NCBI GenBank assembly: GCA_910578715.1
Contig: CAJTRL010000023.1
Location: 1 to 50,400, forward strand
DNA from: an uncultured Lachnospiraceae bacterium
GTDB taxonomy: Bacteria; Bacillota; Clostridia; Lachnospirales; Lachnospiraceae
DNA: 50,400 nt
Reading direction: 5' to 3'
In this document: one piece after another, positions 24,119 through 33,024 of the stretch
How positions within the stretch are numbered: position 1 is the stretch's first letter
Layout: every line of letters begins with the position of its first letter
Translations under genes and position numbers: made by a program
The notes under the pieces: model-generated
The model's database searches: none
What the model saw: only the letters and a program-made list of their open reading frames with translations
Told to the model about the DNA's origin: nothing

Positions 24119-26203
24119 ATGATGATGGGGTTTGAACAGGCATGGCTGAATTATACGGAAAAAACAACCTGTGAGGGAGCACAGAATCTCCGGTATATTT
24201 ATACGGATGAAGAACTGTCCTCCGGTAAAGATAAAATATTGGAAAACTGTGTCCGGGAATTACAGACTGCCCTGGAAGGGATGACCGGAACGCGGCCCGC
24301 GCTGCGGGAAGGCTCTGACCAGTGCAAAGAGGCGGAAGGCCGGCATGAAGAAGCGGAAGACCGATGCGGGGGAGCGGATGGCCGGTGTGAAGAAACAGAC
24401 GTCCGGGAGGCTGGCGTCCGCCTTGTCCGTAAAGAGGGAATGCAGAAAGAAAGTTATCATATTTTTGAACAGAACGGAAGCGTGACGGTTGAGGCATCCG
24501 ATTCCGCCGGCATTCTGTACGGCGCTTTTGCACTGCTGCGGGAGATACGGACGGGAGAGACGCTTGCGGGCATGGAAATTGAGAAGGCGCCAGACATGCC
24601 GCTTCGGATGCTGAATCACTGGGACAATATGGACGGAAGCATCGAGCGCGGTTATTCCGGAGAATCCTTTTTCTTCGTGGAAAATGAGATTGTCGTGGAC
24701 GAAAGAACCGTTACTTATGCGCGGCTGGCGGCCAGCGTCGGCATCAACGCGGTGGTGATTAACAATGTCAACGTCAAAGATGCGGCCACCTGGCTGATTA
24801 CGGAGCGGTATCTTGGCAAAGTGCGGGAGCTTGCGCAGCTGTTTGCCGGATATGGCATCAGGCTTTTCCTGAGTCTGAATTATGCGGCCCCCGTGGAGCT
24901 TGGCGAGCTTACGAGCGCGGACCCGCTGGACGAAGAAGTAAGAAGCTGGTGGGAGAAACGGATGGAGATGGTCTACCGGGAAGTACCGGGATTCGGAGGG
25001 TTCCTCATCAAAGCGGATTCGGAAGGACGGCCGGGGCCTTTTACCTATGGAAGGACGCATGCAGACGGCGCAAATATGCTGGCGGAAGCGATTGCACCTT
25101 ACGGCGGGCTGATTATCTGGCGGTGTTTTGTTTATAACTGCCAGCAGGACTGGCGGGATTATAAGACAGACCGGGCCAGGTCAGGATATGATAATTTCAT
25201 AGGGCTGGACGGGACATTTCTCGACAACGTGATTTTGCAGATTAAAAACGGGCCCATGGATTTTCAGGTCAGGGAGCCGGTACATCCGCTGTTCGGCGGG
25301 CTGACGAAAACCAATCAGATGCTGGAAGTGCAGATTGCACAGGAGTATACGGGGCAGCAGCGGCATCTTTGTTATCTGATACCGATGTTCCAGGAAATTC
25401 TGAAGTTCAGAACGTATGTGAAGGAAGAAAACGACACCGTTTCGGATATCGTATCGGGGAAAACTTTCGGGCAGCATCACTGCGGTATTGCGGCAGTGGC
25501 GAATACGGGAAATGATGAAAACTGGACGGGACACGATATGGCGGCGGCCAACTTCTACGGTTTCGGAAGGCTTGCCTTCGATACGGCGCTGACGGCGGAA
25601 GCAATTGCAAAAGAGTGGATTCGGATGACTTACGGGAAGGACGAACAGGTTGGGGAAACGCTGCTATACCTGTTGATGCAGTCCTGGCCAGCCTATGAAA
25701 AATATACGGCGCCGCTCGGCATCGGCTGGATGGTGAATCCCAACTATCATTACGGTCCCAGTGTGGACGGTTACGAATACAGCCGTTGGGGAACCTATCA
25801 CCGGGCGGACCATGAAGGGCTCGGCGTGGACAGAAGCCATGAGGGAACAGGCTATGCGCGTCTGTACCGGGAGCCGAACGCGTCTGTTTATGACGACCCG
25901 GCCAAATGCCCGGACGAACTGCTGCTCTTTTTCCACCACATTCCCTATACCTGGAAACTGCGCTCCGGCAAAACGGTGATTCAGCATATTTATGATACGC
26001 ATTTCGAGGGAGTTGAGATGGTGGATGAAATGGTGGAACGTTTCCGTAAATTACAGGGAAAACTGCCGGATAAGTCATATAACCGGATGATGGAACGTTT
26101 TACACACCAAAAAGAGCATTCGCGCGAATGGTGCGACCAAATAAATGCCTATTTTTGGAGAAAATCCGGCATATCGGACGAAAGAGGAAGGCGCATTTAT
26201 TAA
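24119..26203 (+). CDS. aguA: GH67 alpha-glucuronidase
   Basis: 694 residues. RMLNHWDNMDGSIERGYSG is diagnostic for GH67. The catalytic acid Glu302 (IKADSEGRPGP) and the base pair Asp381 (GPMDFQVRE) and Glu409 (EVQIAQEY) have the same spacing as E285, D364 and E392 of the Geobacillus enzyme. It cleaves (4-O-methyl)glucuronate from the non-reducing terminal xylose of aldouronates, the step that makes glucuronoxylan fragments fully degradable. No signal peptide. Residues about 66-98 are a family-untypical insertion of near repeats (EAEGRHEEAEDR, GADGRCEETD). The ATG at 24119 has AGGAAGGA 5 bases upstream and starts a run of three Met; ATG 24086 is in frame. Confidence 0.95.
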   Translation: MMMGFEQAWLNYTEKTTCEGAQNLRYIYTDEELSSGKDKILENCVRELQTALEGMTGTRPALREGSDQCKEAEGRHEEAEDRCGGADGRCEETDVREAGVRLVRKEGMQKESYHIFEQNGSVTVEASDSAGILYGAFALLREIRTGETLAGMEIEKAPDMPLRMLNHWDNMDGSIERGYSGESFFFVENEIVVDERTVTYARLAASVGINAVVINNVNVKDAATWLITERYLGKVRELAQLFAGYGIRLFLSLNYAAPVELGELTSADPLDEEVRSWWEKRMEMVYREVPGFGGFLIKADSEGRPGPFTYGRTHADGANMLAEAIAPYGGLIIWRCFVYNCQQDWRDYKTDRARSGYDNFIGLDGTFLDNVILQIKNGPMDFQVREPVHPLFGGLTKTNQMLEVQIAQEYTGQQRHLCYLIPMFQEILKFRTYVKEENDTVSDIVSGKTFGQHHCGIAAVANTGNDENWTGHDMAAANFYGFGRLAFDTALTAEAIAKEWIRMTYGKDEQVGETLLYLLMQSWPAYEKYTAPLGIGWMVNPNYHYGPSVDGYEYSRWGTYHRADHEGLGVDRSHEGTGYARLYREPNASVYDDPAKCPDELLLFFHHIPYTWKLRSGKTVIQHIYDTHFEGVEMVDEMVERFRKLQGKLPDKSYNRMMERFTHQKEHSREWCDQINAYFWRKSGISDERGRRIY

Positions 26204-26250
26204 TTTGTTCATGAAGTTGCACAAAAAAATAAGCAAAATATGCGGTTGGA

Positions 26251-26294
26251 ATAGCAATATCTGAACAGTAATAGGAAGCATATCCTTTTATAAT
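26251..26294 (+). promoter_or_regulatory. Control region before the oligosaccharide importer operon
   Basis: ATAGCAATATCTGAACAGTAAT (26251-26272) shares TAGCAATATCT and AGTAAT with 21702-21719 before the GH3 gene. A perfect TATAAT follows at 26289-26294 with no good -35 box, as expected for an activator-dependent promoter. Likely AraC-family site (inference). Confidence 0.5.
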
Positions 26295-26333
26295 TATAGT
26301 AGGTATTTCAATAAATCTTATGGAGGTGTGAGG

Positions 26334-27287
26334 ATGAAAGAATCTAAGAAAAAAGCTCCTGCCGCGCAGAAAAAGCAGAGCTTTGGGGTTTACATGAAGC
26401 GTTACTGGCAGTTATACGCTTTACTTGCGCTGCCGCTTCTTTATCTGCTCATATTCAAATATGTGCCGATGGTCTATATCCAGATTGCTTTCAAAAAGTA
26501 CAGTATTGTACAGAGCGTATGGGAGATGCCTTTAGCGGCTAATCACGGTTTTGAGTACTTTATCAAAGCCTTCCAGAACAGGGATTTTATCAATGCGTTG
26601 AGGAATACGCTGGTGTTGAACTTGCTGGATTTGGTTATCGGTTTTCCGGTTCCCATCATTTTTGCCCTGATTTTGAATGAGCTGGTGTTCAAACGGTTTA
26701 AACGGGTGGTGCAGACCATCGCCTATATGCCCCACTTCCTTTCATGGGTCATCATTTACGGTCTGGCATTACAGATATTTGCGCCCACAACCGGTTTTCT
26801 CAATATGATACTGACCGGTCTCGGTTTCGAGTCCATTCCTTTCCTGAATGACTCCGCACACTGGGTAGGCACATACATATTCCTGGGCGTATGGCAGAGC
26901 TTCGGCTGGAACTCCATCGTATATCTGGCGGCAATCGCGGGTATCAACTCGGAGCTGTACGAAGCGGCTTCGGTGGACGGCGCGGGACGTTTCAAGAAGA
27001 TGTGGCACATTACGCTGCCGGGCATCAAGTCCACCATCGTTGTACTGCTTGTTATGAACCTCGGTAATATTCTGGGAAGCGGTTTCGACAGACCGTTTGC
27101 ATTGCAGAATAATCTGGTTATGAACGTTGCGGAAGTGCTTTCCACCTTCGTATACAAGAACGGTATTAAAGGTCTGCAGTTCTCGCTGACGACCGCCGTT
27201 GGATTCTTCCAGTCTATTGTATGTGTTATTTTCCTGTTGCTGGCGAACTGGATTTCCCGGAAGCTCGGCGAACGCGGAATCTGGTAG
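26334..27287 (+). CDS. lplB: ABC oligosaccharide importer, permease (LplB type)
   Basis: 317 residues with six membrane segments after a Lys-rich N-terminus (KESKKKAPAAQKKQSF). The coupling loop is YEAASVDGAGRFKKMWHITLPGI, the EAA motif of carbohydrate permeases; YWQLYALLALPLLYLLIFKYVPM is the usual opening of LplB proteins. It forms the channel with YtcP. Homologous LplB-YtcP-lipoprotein sets serve aldouronate uptake in Paenibacillus, which fits the neighbouring GH67 gene. No ATPase gene is present; such systems share a general MsmX-type ATPase encoded elsewhere. RBS GGAGG is 7 bases before ATG 26334. Confidence 0.92.
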   Translation: MKESKKKAPAAQKKQSFGVYMKRYWQLYALLALPLLYLLIFKYVPMVYIQIAFKKYSIVQSVWEMPLAANHGFEYFIKAFQNRDFINALRNTLVLNLLDLVIGFPVPIIFALILNELVFKRFKRVVQTIAYMPHFLSWVIIYGLALQIFAPTTGFLNMILTGLGFESIPFLNDSAHWVGTYIFLGVWQSFGWNSIVYLAAIAGINSELYEAASVDGAGRFKKMWHITLPGIKSTIVVLLVMNLGNILGSGFDRPFALQNNLVMNVAEVLSTFVYKNGIKGLQFSLTTAVGFFQSIVCVIFLLLANWISRKLGERGIW

Positions 27288-27308
27288 AAAGAGAAGGAGG
27301 AAAAAAGT

Positions 27309-28178
27309 ATGATTAAATCGAAATCCGCCAAAGTGGGCGACTGGATTTTTGTCATTGTCTGCGTACTCGTCAGCCTGATTTGTATCGTGCCGATGATTAA
27401 TCTGCTGGCGCGTTCGTTAAGCTCGACGGACGCACTGATTAAACATGAAGTTTATTTGTGGCCGAAAGGATTAAATCTGCAGGCGTATGCTACGGTGCTT
27501 GGCGATATGAAATATATCAGGGCGTTTTTCTGGACGGTATTTCTGACACTGGTTTGTACCGTTGTGTCTCTGACGATGACGACGCTCTGCGCGTATCCGC
27601 TGATTTTTGAAAACCTGAAAGGTCGTTCTTTCATCAATGTTTTTATTACGATAACGATGTTTTTTAATGCGGGAACCATTCCCAACTACCTGTTGATGAA
27701 GAGCCTGAACCTTTTGAACAATCCGCTCGTGCTGATTATTCCGAGTTGTATGAGCGTTTATAACATGATTATCATGAGGAGCTTTTTCTACGGCATACCC
27801 GACAGTCTGCGGGAGTCGGCGGAAATTGACGGAGCGAGTTTTTTCAGAATCCTGATAAGTATTTATCTGCCTTTGTCAAAGCCGGTATTCGCGACGCTGG
27901 CCCTGTTCTATGCGGTAGGAAGATGGAACGGCTATTCGGATGCCCTGATGTATGTCAACAAGGAAATTTTCTATCCGCTGCAGTTGTTCCTGTATAACAT
28001 TCTGAACAACATCAACAGCGTGGAAGTGGCAACACAGGAAGGCTTTTCATCGCCGGGACTTACCGAATCGCTGAAAGCGGCGATTGTCATGTTTTCCACC
28101 GTGCCCATTCTGTGCATCTACCCGTGGCTGCAGAAATATTTCATTCACGGCGTAACGATGGGCGCAGTCAAAGAATAA
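27309..28178 (+). CDS. ytcP: ABC oligosaccharide importer, permease (YtcP type)
   Basis: 289 residues, six membrane segments (DWIFVIVCVLVSLICIVPMI first). The coupling loop is RESAEIDGASFFRILISIYLPLSKP. The wording MIIMRSFFYGIPDSL and the ending HGVTMGAVKE are typical of YtcP. It pairs with the LplB-type permease 21 bases upstream; the AAGGAGG site lies just before the ATG. Confidence 0.92.
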   Translation: MIKSKSAKVGDWIFVIVCVLVSLICIVPMINLLARSLSSTDALIKHEVYLWPKGLNLQAYATVLGDMKYIRAFFWTVFLTLVCTVVSLTMTTLCAYPLIFENLKGRSFINVFITITMFFNAGTIPNYLLMKSLNLLNNPLVLIIPSCMSVYNMIIMRSFFYGIPDSLRESAEIDGASFFRILISIYLPLSKPVFATLALFYAVGRWNGYSDALMYVNKEIFYPLQLFLYNILNNINSVEVATQEGFSSPGLTESLKAAIVMFSTVPILCIYPWLQKYFIHGVTMGAVKE

Positions 28179-28280
28179 ACGGAATAACCGGACTGTGATT
28201 TTCGGGTTCCGAAACGTGGAGCATTGAGAAAAGCAGTTCGCTCATTCATAATTACTATTAAACAAAGGGAGGTAAAAAAA

Positions 28281-30041
28281 GTGAAGAAAAAATTGTTATC
28301 AGTTTTACTTGCCGGCTGTATGGTATTATCGCTTGCTGCCTGCGGTAACGACGGCGGTTCTGCGGCACCGGATGCAGGACAGACACAGACACAGCCTGAG
28401 GCACAGACCCCGGCGGCCGACACAACCCAAAATTCCACCGAGGGGGGGGCTTCTACGGATACTAGCGATGCGGCAGCGGACCCGACGAACGGTGAGGTTG
28501 TTGACGGAAAGTTCGTAGAAACAAGAAAGATTACGGTAGAAGTATATGACCGTGGCAACGACGGCGGTTCCGACCCGACCAACAACAAGTATACGCAGTA
28601 CATCAAAGACCAGATGCTGGCGCTGCACAATGTTGAGGTAGAGTTTGTAGCAGTTCCCCGCTGGACAGAAGTTGAGCAGATTAATAACCTTCTTGCGGCT
28701 GGCGATGCGCCGGATATCTGTCTGACCTATGACTATCCGACCGTTCAGACTTATGCAAACATGGGCGGTGTGCTCGATTTAAGCTCCTATGTGGATGATT
28801 ACAAGGATATGCTTCCGAATCTGTGGAACTGGCTTGGCGAAACAAACATTTACTGGGACAAAGACCCTGTCAACGGAACGCTCTGGGCAATCGAAGGTAA
28901 GCTGGCGGTAACAAACCGTATCAATACGTTTGTCCGGAAAGACTGGCTGGATAAGCTCGGTCTGGAAGAACCCACAACAAAACAGGAATTTGAAGATATG
29001 CTGATTGCGTTCAGAGACAATGCGGATACACTGCTTGGCGCGGACGCAGACAAGATGATTCCTTACTCCGTAAGTTTTGACGTAGGCTGGAGAGCTGCCC
29101 TGTTAATCGAATCTTTTATCGACCCGGATATTTCCGATTATGATTTCTATGTAAACGGCTTCGATGACAGAAAACTGACAGAGCCTGGTACAAAAGAAGC
29201 AATCCGTCTGCTGAACAAATGGTATAATGACGGACTTCTCTGGGATGATTTCGCTCTGTACGGAAGCGGTGACACCACAGAAGACGATATGATTAAAGCC
29301 GGCTATGTAGGCGCATTCATGCACAACTGGGATTATCCTTACAGAAACGGCGAGGATAGTATTCAGACGAACCTTGAAAGACTGGTAGGACCGGATGCGA
29401 AATTTGTCGTAGTTGACTGCTTCGAAGACAGCAAGGGCGGACATAACAAGTTTGTCAGCAGCACGGCAGGCGACCGTAAGATTTTCTTCCCGGCAACGAA
29501 TGAAGAACCGCTTGCTTCCATGATGTATCTGGATTTCATCAGCACACCGGAGGTTATCGAGTATCTGCAGATTGGTGATGAAGGCGTTACCCACAACAAG
29601 CTGGATGACGGTGCGGTTGAAATTGTTGCGGCAACAGGCGACGATATTCAGAACTCCGGCTTCAATATTGACTATACGATTACCTGTAACGGTCTGCATC
29701 TGACGGACGAAGAACTGACATTAAAATCCATTGCACATTCTTACAGCGGCATTGACCCGGCGTTGGTAGAAGAAGCTCACAAGGTATGTAATACCGACGC
29801 AAGAAAAGCAAAGAACGTAAATGTCGGTGCGATTGCTTCCGAAGAAGGCCAGGGCCCGACTCTTTCCAGCAAGAGAGACGTTATCCTTGATACGGCAGTT
29901 TCTGCTCCTGTTGAGAACTTTGATAAAGTATGGGATGACGGTATGGCTGATTACTTAAGCTCAGGCGGTCAGGCAATCATTGATGAACGTACCGAGAAGT
30001 GGAAAGCTACGTTTGGCGATACCACGGCGCTTCCGGAATAA
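28281..30041 (+). CDS. Extracellular oligosaccharide-binding lipoprotein
   Basis: 586 residues with a GTG start preceded by GGGAGG at 8 bases. The lipoprotein signal ends in LSLAAC (Cys about 20). A Gln/Thr/Pro/Ala/Asp linker (about 25-70) contains a run of eight G residues at the DNA level (28442-28449). The binding domain is of the large family-1 solute-binding type used with LplB/YtcP (WTEVEQINNLLAAGDAPDICLTYDYP, PNLWNWLGETNIYWDKDP, GTLWAIEGKLAVTNRINTFVRKDWLDKLGL). It captures oligosaccharides outside the cell, probably (acetylated, glucuronylated) xylo-oligosaccharides, by context. The terminator after the gene separates it from the fusion enzyme. Confidence 0.9.
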   Translation: MKKKLLSVLLAGCMVLSLAACGNDGGSAAPDAGQTQTQPEAQTPAADTTQNSTEGGASTDTSDAAADPTNGEVVDGKFVETRKITVEVYDRGNDGGSDPTNNKYTQYIKDQMLALHNVEVEFVAVPRWTEVEQINNLLAAGDAPDICLTYDYPTVQTYANMGGVLDLSSYVDDYKDMLPNLWNWLGETNIYWDKDPVNGTLWAIEGKLAVTNRINTFVRKDWLDKLGLEEPTTKQEFEDMLIAFRDNADTLLGADADKMIPYSVSFDVGWRAALLIESFIDPDISDYDFYVNGFDDRKLTEPGTKEAIRLLNKWYNDGLLWDDFALYGSGDTTEDDMIKAGYVGAFMHNWDYPYRNGEDSIQTNLERLVGPDAKFVVVDCFEDSKGGHNKFVSSTAGDRKIFFPATNEEPLASMMYLDFISTPEVIEYLQIGDEGVTHNKLDDGAVEIVAATGDDIQNSGFNIDYTITCNGLHLTDEELTLKSIAHSYSGIDPALVEEAHKVCNTDARKAKNVNVGAIASEEGQGPTLSSKRDVILDTAVSAPVENFDKVWDDGMADYLSSGGQAIIDERTEKWKATFGDTTALPE

Positions 30042-30083
30042 GCGGACGCAGTATTTGTTAAAACCCAAATTTTAATAAGCAAT

Positions 30084-30114
30084 AAGAGCGTTTCCTTTCG
30101 GGGGGCGCTCTTTT
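30084..30114 (+). terminator. Intrinsic terminator after the binding-protein gene
   Basis: AAGAGCG (30084-30090) pairs with CGCTCTT (30106-30112), extended inside by TTTCC/GGGGG with G-U pairs, and runs into TTTT. Transcripts reaching the GH43-GH8 gene must read through it or start downstream; no promoter is visible in the 37 bases left. Confidence 0.7.
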
Positions 30115-30151
30115 GCATCATGAACAAAGATTCTTACGGGAGGAAGAAAAA

Positions 30152-32713
30152 TTGAGCGGAACGGAAAATGGAAACGACATAAAATGCGCAAAACACAGAC
30201 AGGCGGTGAATCCCTATCTGCCTTCCTGGGAGTATATTCCCGACGGAGAACCCTATGTGTTCGGAGACCGGGTTTATATTTACGGCTCCCATGATTTTTA
30301 TAACGGCTATGTTTTCTGCATGGGAGATTATGTCTGCTGGTCGGCTCCGGTGGATGATTTGGGAAACTGGCGGTATGAGGGGGTCATTTATCCCCGGAAT
30401 GCCGACCCGCTCAACAAAGAGGGAAAGATGTGCCTGTATGCGCCGGATGTTACGGTGGGGCCGGACGGCAGATATTATCTGTATTATGTGCTGGATAAAG
30501 TGAGCGTTGTTTCGGTGGCGGTCTGTGATACGCCCGCCGGAAAATATTCTTTTTACGGATATGTGCATTATCAGGACGGCACCAGGCTTGGAGAAAAGGA
30601 AGGGGACCAGCCTCAGTTCGACCCGGGCGTGCTGACCGAGAGCGGGAAAACTTATCTCTACACCGGGTTCTGCAGCCGGGGCGACAAATCCAGAAACGGA
30701 GCGATGCTGACTGTTCTGGGTTCCGATATGCTGACGGTGGAAAAGGCACCTGTTTTCGTGGTGCCGGGCTGTGAATACAGTGCGGGAACGGGATTTGAGG
30801 GACATGAGTTTTTTGAGGCCCCTTCCATCCGTAAGGTGGGGGAGAACTACTATTTTATCTATTCCTCCATCGCGATGCACGAGCTCTGCTATGCGGTCAG
30901 CAAAGAGCCGGACCGGGGATTTACCTATGGCGGTGTTATCGTCAGCAACTGCGATTTGCATATCGACACTTATAAGCCGGCGGAAAAACCGATGGCCTAT
31001 GGGGCGAACAATCACGGAAGCATTGTGGAAATAGGTGGGGAATGGTATATTTTTTATCACAGGCATACGAACGGAACCTGGTACAGCAGACAGGCATGTG
31101 CGGAGAAAATCGAAATTCTGCCGGACGGACGCATTCTCCAGGCAGAAATTACTTCCTGTGGCTTAAACGGCGGCCCGCTCGTGGGAGAGGGCGAATACGG
31201 GGCGTATCTTGCCTGTCATCTTTTTACGGAGGAGGAATCCGTCTATGTGGGAGACGACCGTTTCCCCAAAATCATGCAGGATGGAAGGGACGGAGACGAG
31301 GAGCCCGGCTATATCGGCAATATGAAGGACGGCGCCACGGCCGGATTCAAATATTTTGACTGTAAAAATGTGATTGGAATTTCCATCAAAGTGCGCGGCT
31401 ATATGAACGGATATTTTGAAGTGCGCACCGCATGGGACGGAGACGTGCTGGCGAAAATCCCGGTATGCAATGCCAATGTATGGGAAACTTTCGGCGCTCC
31501 GGTTGTCATTCCCGACGGGAAACAGGCAATTTACCTGACTTACCGCGGCAGGGACAAGGCGAGCCTGTTGTCCTTTACCCTGAAAACGCGGGAATACCGA
31601 AACGTATTTGCGGAAGCCGGATATGAGCCGGAGGAGATTCAGAAACGGCTGGAAGATATTTTTCAGACGATGTTTTATGGAAAAGAGGAAGAGCGCATTT
31701 ATCATCCGGAGGGAGACGACATGGGATATCTGACAGATACCGGAAACAACGATGTCAGGACGGAAGGAATGTCCTATGGCATGATGATGTGCGTACAGCT
31801 GGACCGGAAAGAAGAATTTGACCGCATCTGGAAATGGGCAAAAACCTATATGTATCTGGAAAACGGGGCGAACAAAGGCTATTTCGCATGGTCCTGTCAG
31901 ACGGACGGCACCAAAAATTCCTACGGCCCCGCGCCGGACGGGGAGGAATATTTTGCGATGGCGCTCTTTTTTGCCTCCCATCGGTGGGGAGACGGAGAAG
32001 GCATTTTCGATTACGCAAAGGAGGCCCGCGCCATTCTGCATACATGTCTCCACCAGGGGGAGGACGGAAACGGCGGACAGCCGATGTGGGAGCCTTCCAA
32101 TAAGCTGATTAAGTTTATTCCAAACTGCGACTGGAGCGACCCGTCCTATCATTTACCGCATTTTTACGAGCTGTTTTCCTTGTGGGCGGATGAGGAGGAT
32201 TCCGCTTTCTGGAAAGAGGCCGCGAAGGCCAGCCGGGAATACCTGAAAAAGGCATGCCACCCGGAGACGGGGCTGGCGGCGGAATATGCGGAATATGACG
32301 GGACACCGCACTGCAAAGATTACGACAGTTTCGGCGGACGGCATGACTGGTTTTACAGCGATGCCTACCGGGTGGCGGCAAACATCGGTCTGGACTACGC
32401 CTGGTTTGCGGCGGAGCCCTGGGAAAAGGAATGTGCGGCCAGGATTCAGCAGTTTTTTGCGCCACAGCTGGAAACGCGGGATTACAGAATCTATGAAACC
32501 GACGGCACGGTTTTGCCGGAAAAGGCGCTTCACCCGGTTGCGATTATCGCAACGAACGCACAGGCGTCCCTCGCATCGGAAGGCGAATATGCGTCCGCGT
32601 GCGTCAGACAGTTCTGGGAAACACCGTTGCGGGAAGGGGAACGAAGATATTATGATAATTGTCTGTATTTCTTCGCGTTCCTGGCTTTGAGCGGGAATTA
32701 CAGGGTGTATTGA
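30152..32713 (+). CDS. Two-enzyme fusion: GH43 exo-enzyme - CBM6-like module - GH8 reducing-end xylose-releasing exo-oligoxylanase
   Basis: 853 residues with a TTG start that has GGGAGGAAG 8 bases upstream; no ATG gives a better start. Residues about 17-345 are a five-bladed GH43 domain: Asp31 in IPDGEPYVFGDRVY, Asp99 in YAPDVTV and catalytic acid Glu222 in HEFFEAPS. About 365-480 is a CBM6-like beta-sandwich (YFDCKNVIGISIKVRGYM). About 490-853 is a GH8 domain of the Rex type: acid Glu538 in VRTEGMSYGMMM and base Asp737 in FYSDAYRVAANI. Rex enzymes take xylose off the reducing end; GH43 removes xylose or arabinose from the other end, so one protein could shorten xylo-oligosaccharides from both ends. 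No signal peptide, so cytoplasmic. The next gene is the ROK regulator. Confidence 0.9.
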   Translation: MSGTENGNDIKCAKHRQAVNPYLPSWEYIPDGEPYVFGDRVYIYGSHDFYNGYVFCMGDYVCWSAPVDDLGNWRYEGVIYPRNADPLNKEGKMCLYAPDVTVGPDGRYYLYYVLDKVSVVSVAVCDTPAGKYSFYGYVHYQDGTRLGEKEGDQPQFDPGVLTESGKTYLYTGFCSRGDKSRNGAMLTVLGSDMLTVEKAPVFVVPGCEYSAGTGFEGHEFFEAPSIRKVGENYYFIYSSIAMHELCYAVSKEPDRGFTYGGVIVSNCDLHIDTYKPAEKPMAYGANNHGSIVEIGGEWYIFYHRHTNGTWYSRQACAEKIEILPDGRILQAEITSCGLNGGPLVGEGEYGAYLACHLFTEEESVYVGDDRFPKIMQDGRDGDEEPGYIGNMKDGATAGFKYFDCKNVIGISIKVRGYMNGYFEVRTAWDGDVLAKIPVCNANVWETFGAPVVIPDGKQAIYLTYRGRDKASLLSFTLKTREYRNVFAEAGYEPEEIQKRLEDIFQTMFYGKEEERIYHPEGDDMGYLTDTGNNDVRTEGMSYGMMMCVQLDRKEEFDRIWKWAKTYMYLENGANKGYFAWSCQTDGTKNSYGPAPDGEEYFAMALFFASHRWGDGEGIFDYAKEARAILHTCLHQGEDGNGGQPMWEPSNKLIKFIPNCDWSDPSYHLPHFYELFSLWADEEDSAFWKEAAKASREYLKKACHPETGLAAEYAEYDGTPHCKDYDSFGGRHDWFYSDAYRVAANIGLDYAWFAAEPWEKECAARIQQFFAPQLETRDYRIYETDGTVLPEKALHPVAIIATNAQASLASEGEYASACVRQFWETPLREGERRYYDNCLYFFAFLALSGNYRVY

Positions 32714-32734
32714 CAGTTCCGGTTCCGAAAAAAA

Positions 32735-32918
32735 TGTGACAGTGCAGTCTCCACCCGGACAGAGCATCATCTCTTTGGAGGCACGCTTGCGCTCCGCTAA
32801 GAATGTAGCGGTACTAAGTTCAAAAGACGCAAGGCGCCTTTTTCACTAAGTGCCGACATTCTTACAGGGCCTCCGCCAGAGAATGATGCTCTGTCCGGGT
32901 GGAGACTGCACTGTTACA
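32735..32918. repeat. 184-bp near-perfect palindromic element (MITE-like or structured RNA)
   Basis: The outer arms are identical over 32 bases: 32739-32770 (starting ACAGTGCAGTCTCCACCC) and its complement at 32883-32914. Pairing continues imperfectly inward through GGAGGC/GCCTCC and TAAGAATGT/ACATTCTTA. ACTAAGT also recurs near the centre at 32812-32819 and 32844-32850. The centre (GACGCAAGGCGCC) is also GC-paired. No transposase gene and no coding frame are present. It may be a non-autonomous mobile element or a very stable RNA hairpin. Confidence 0.75.
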
Positions 32919-32932
32919 AAAAATAACACCCA

Positions 32933-32970
32933 GACAGAGAGGGCTCTTGACAAATCCCTCTCTGTCTTTT
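32933..32970 (+). terminator. Intrinsic terminator between fusion enzyme and ROK gene
   Basis: GACAGAGAGGG pairs perfectly with CCCTCTCTGTC (11 bp) and is followed by TTTT. The loop contains TTGACA, so the ROK promoter overlaps the terminator. Confidence 0.8.
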
Positions 32971-32994
32971 AGTATATTATTAAAACAGTTTTAA
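32947..32994 (+). promoter_or_regulatory. ROK gene promoter and perfect palindromic operator
   Basis: TTGACA (32947-32952), 17-base spacer, TAGTAT (32970-32975). It is followed by TTAAAAC-A-GTTTTAA (32980-32994), a perfect 15-bp palindrome of the kind bound by ROK repressors. It suggests autorepression relieved by a sugar. Confidence 0.6.
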
Positions 32995-33024
32995 AATATA
33001 TTTTCATAAAAGGAAAAAAGAAAA

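Larger units (their letters stand above)
32714..33024. other. Intergenic region with long palindrome, terminator and ROK promoter
   Basis: 311 bases without a gene. In order: 184-bp palindrome (32735-32918), hairpin terminator (32933-32970), TTGACA inside that hairpin's loop, palindromic operator (32980-32994), and RBS AAAAGGAAAAAAG before 33025. Confidence 0.7.

Noticed and set aside
31163..32152. 329-residue open frame on the minus strand
   Set aside because: Shadow of the GH43-GH8 gene; no motif, no ribosome site, and the plus strand is certain.
32735..32918. Insertion sequence or tRNA
   Set aside because: No transposase frame, no cloverleaf; only a long palindrome can be supported.
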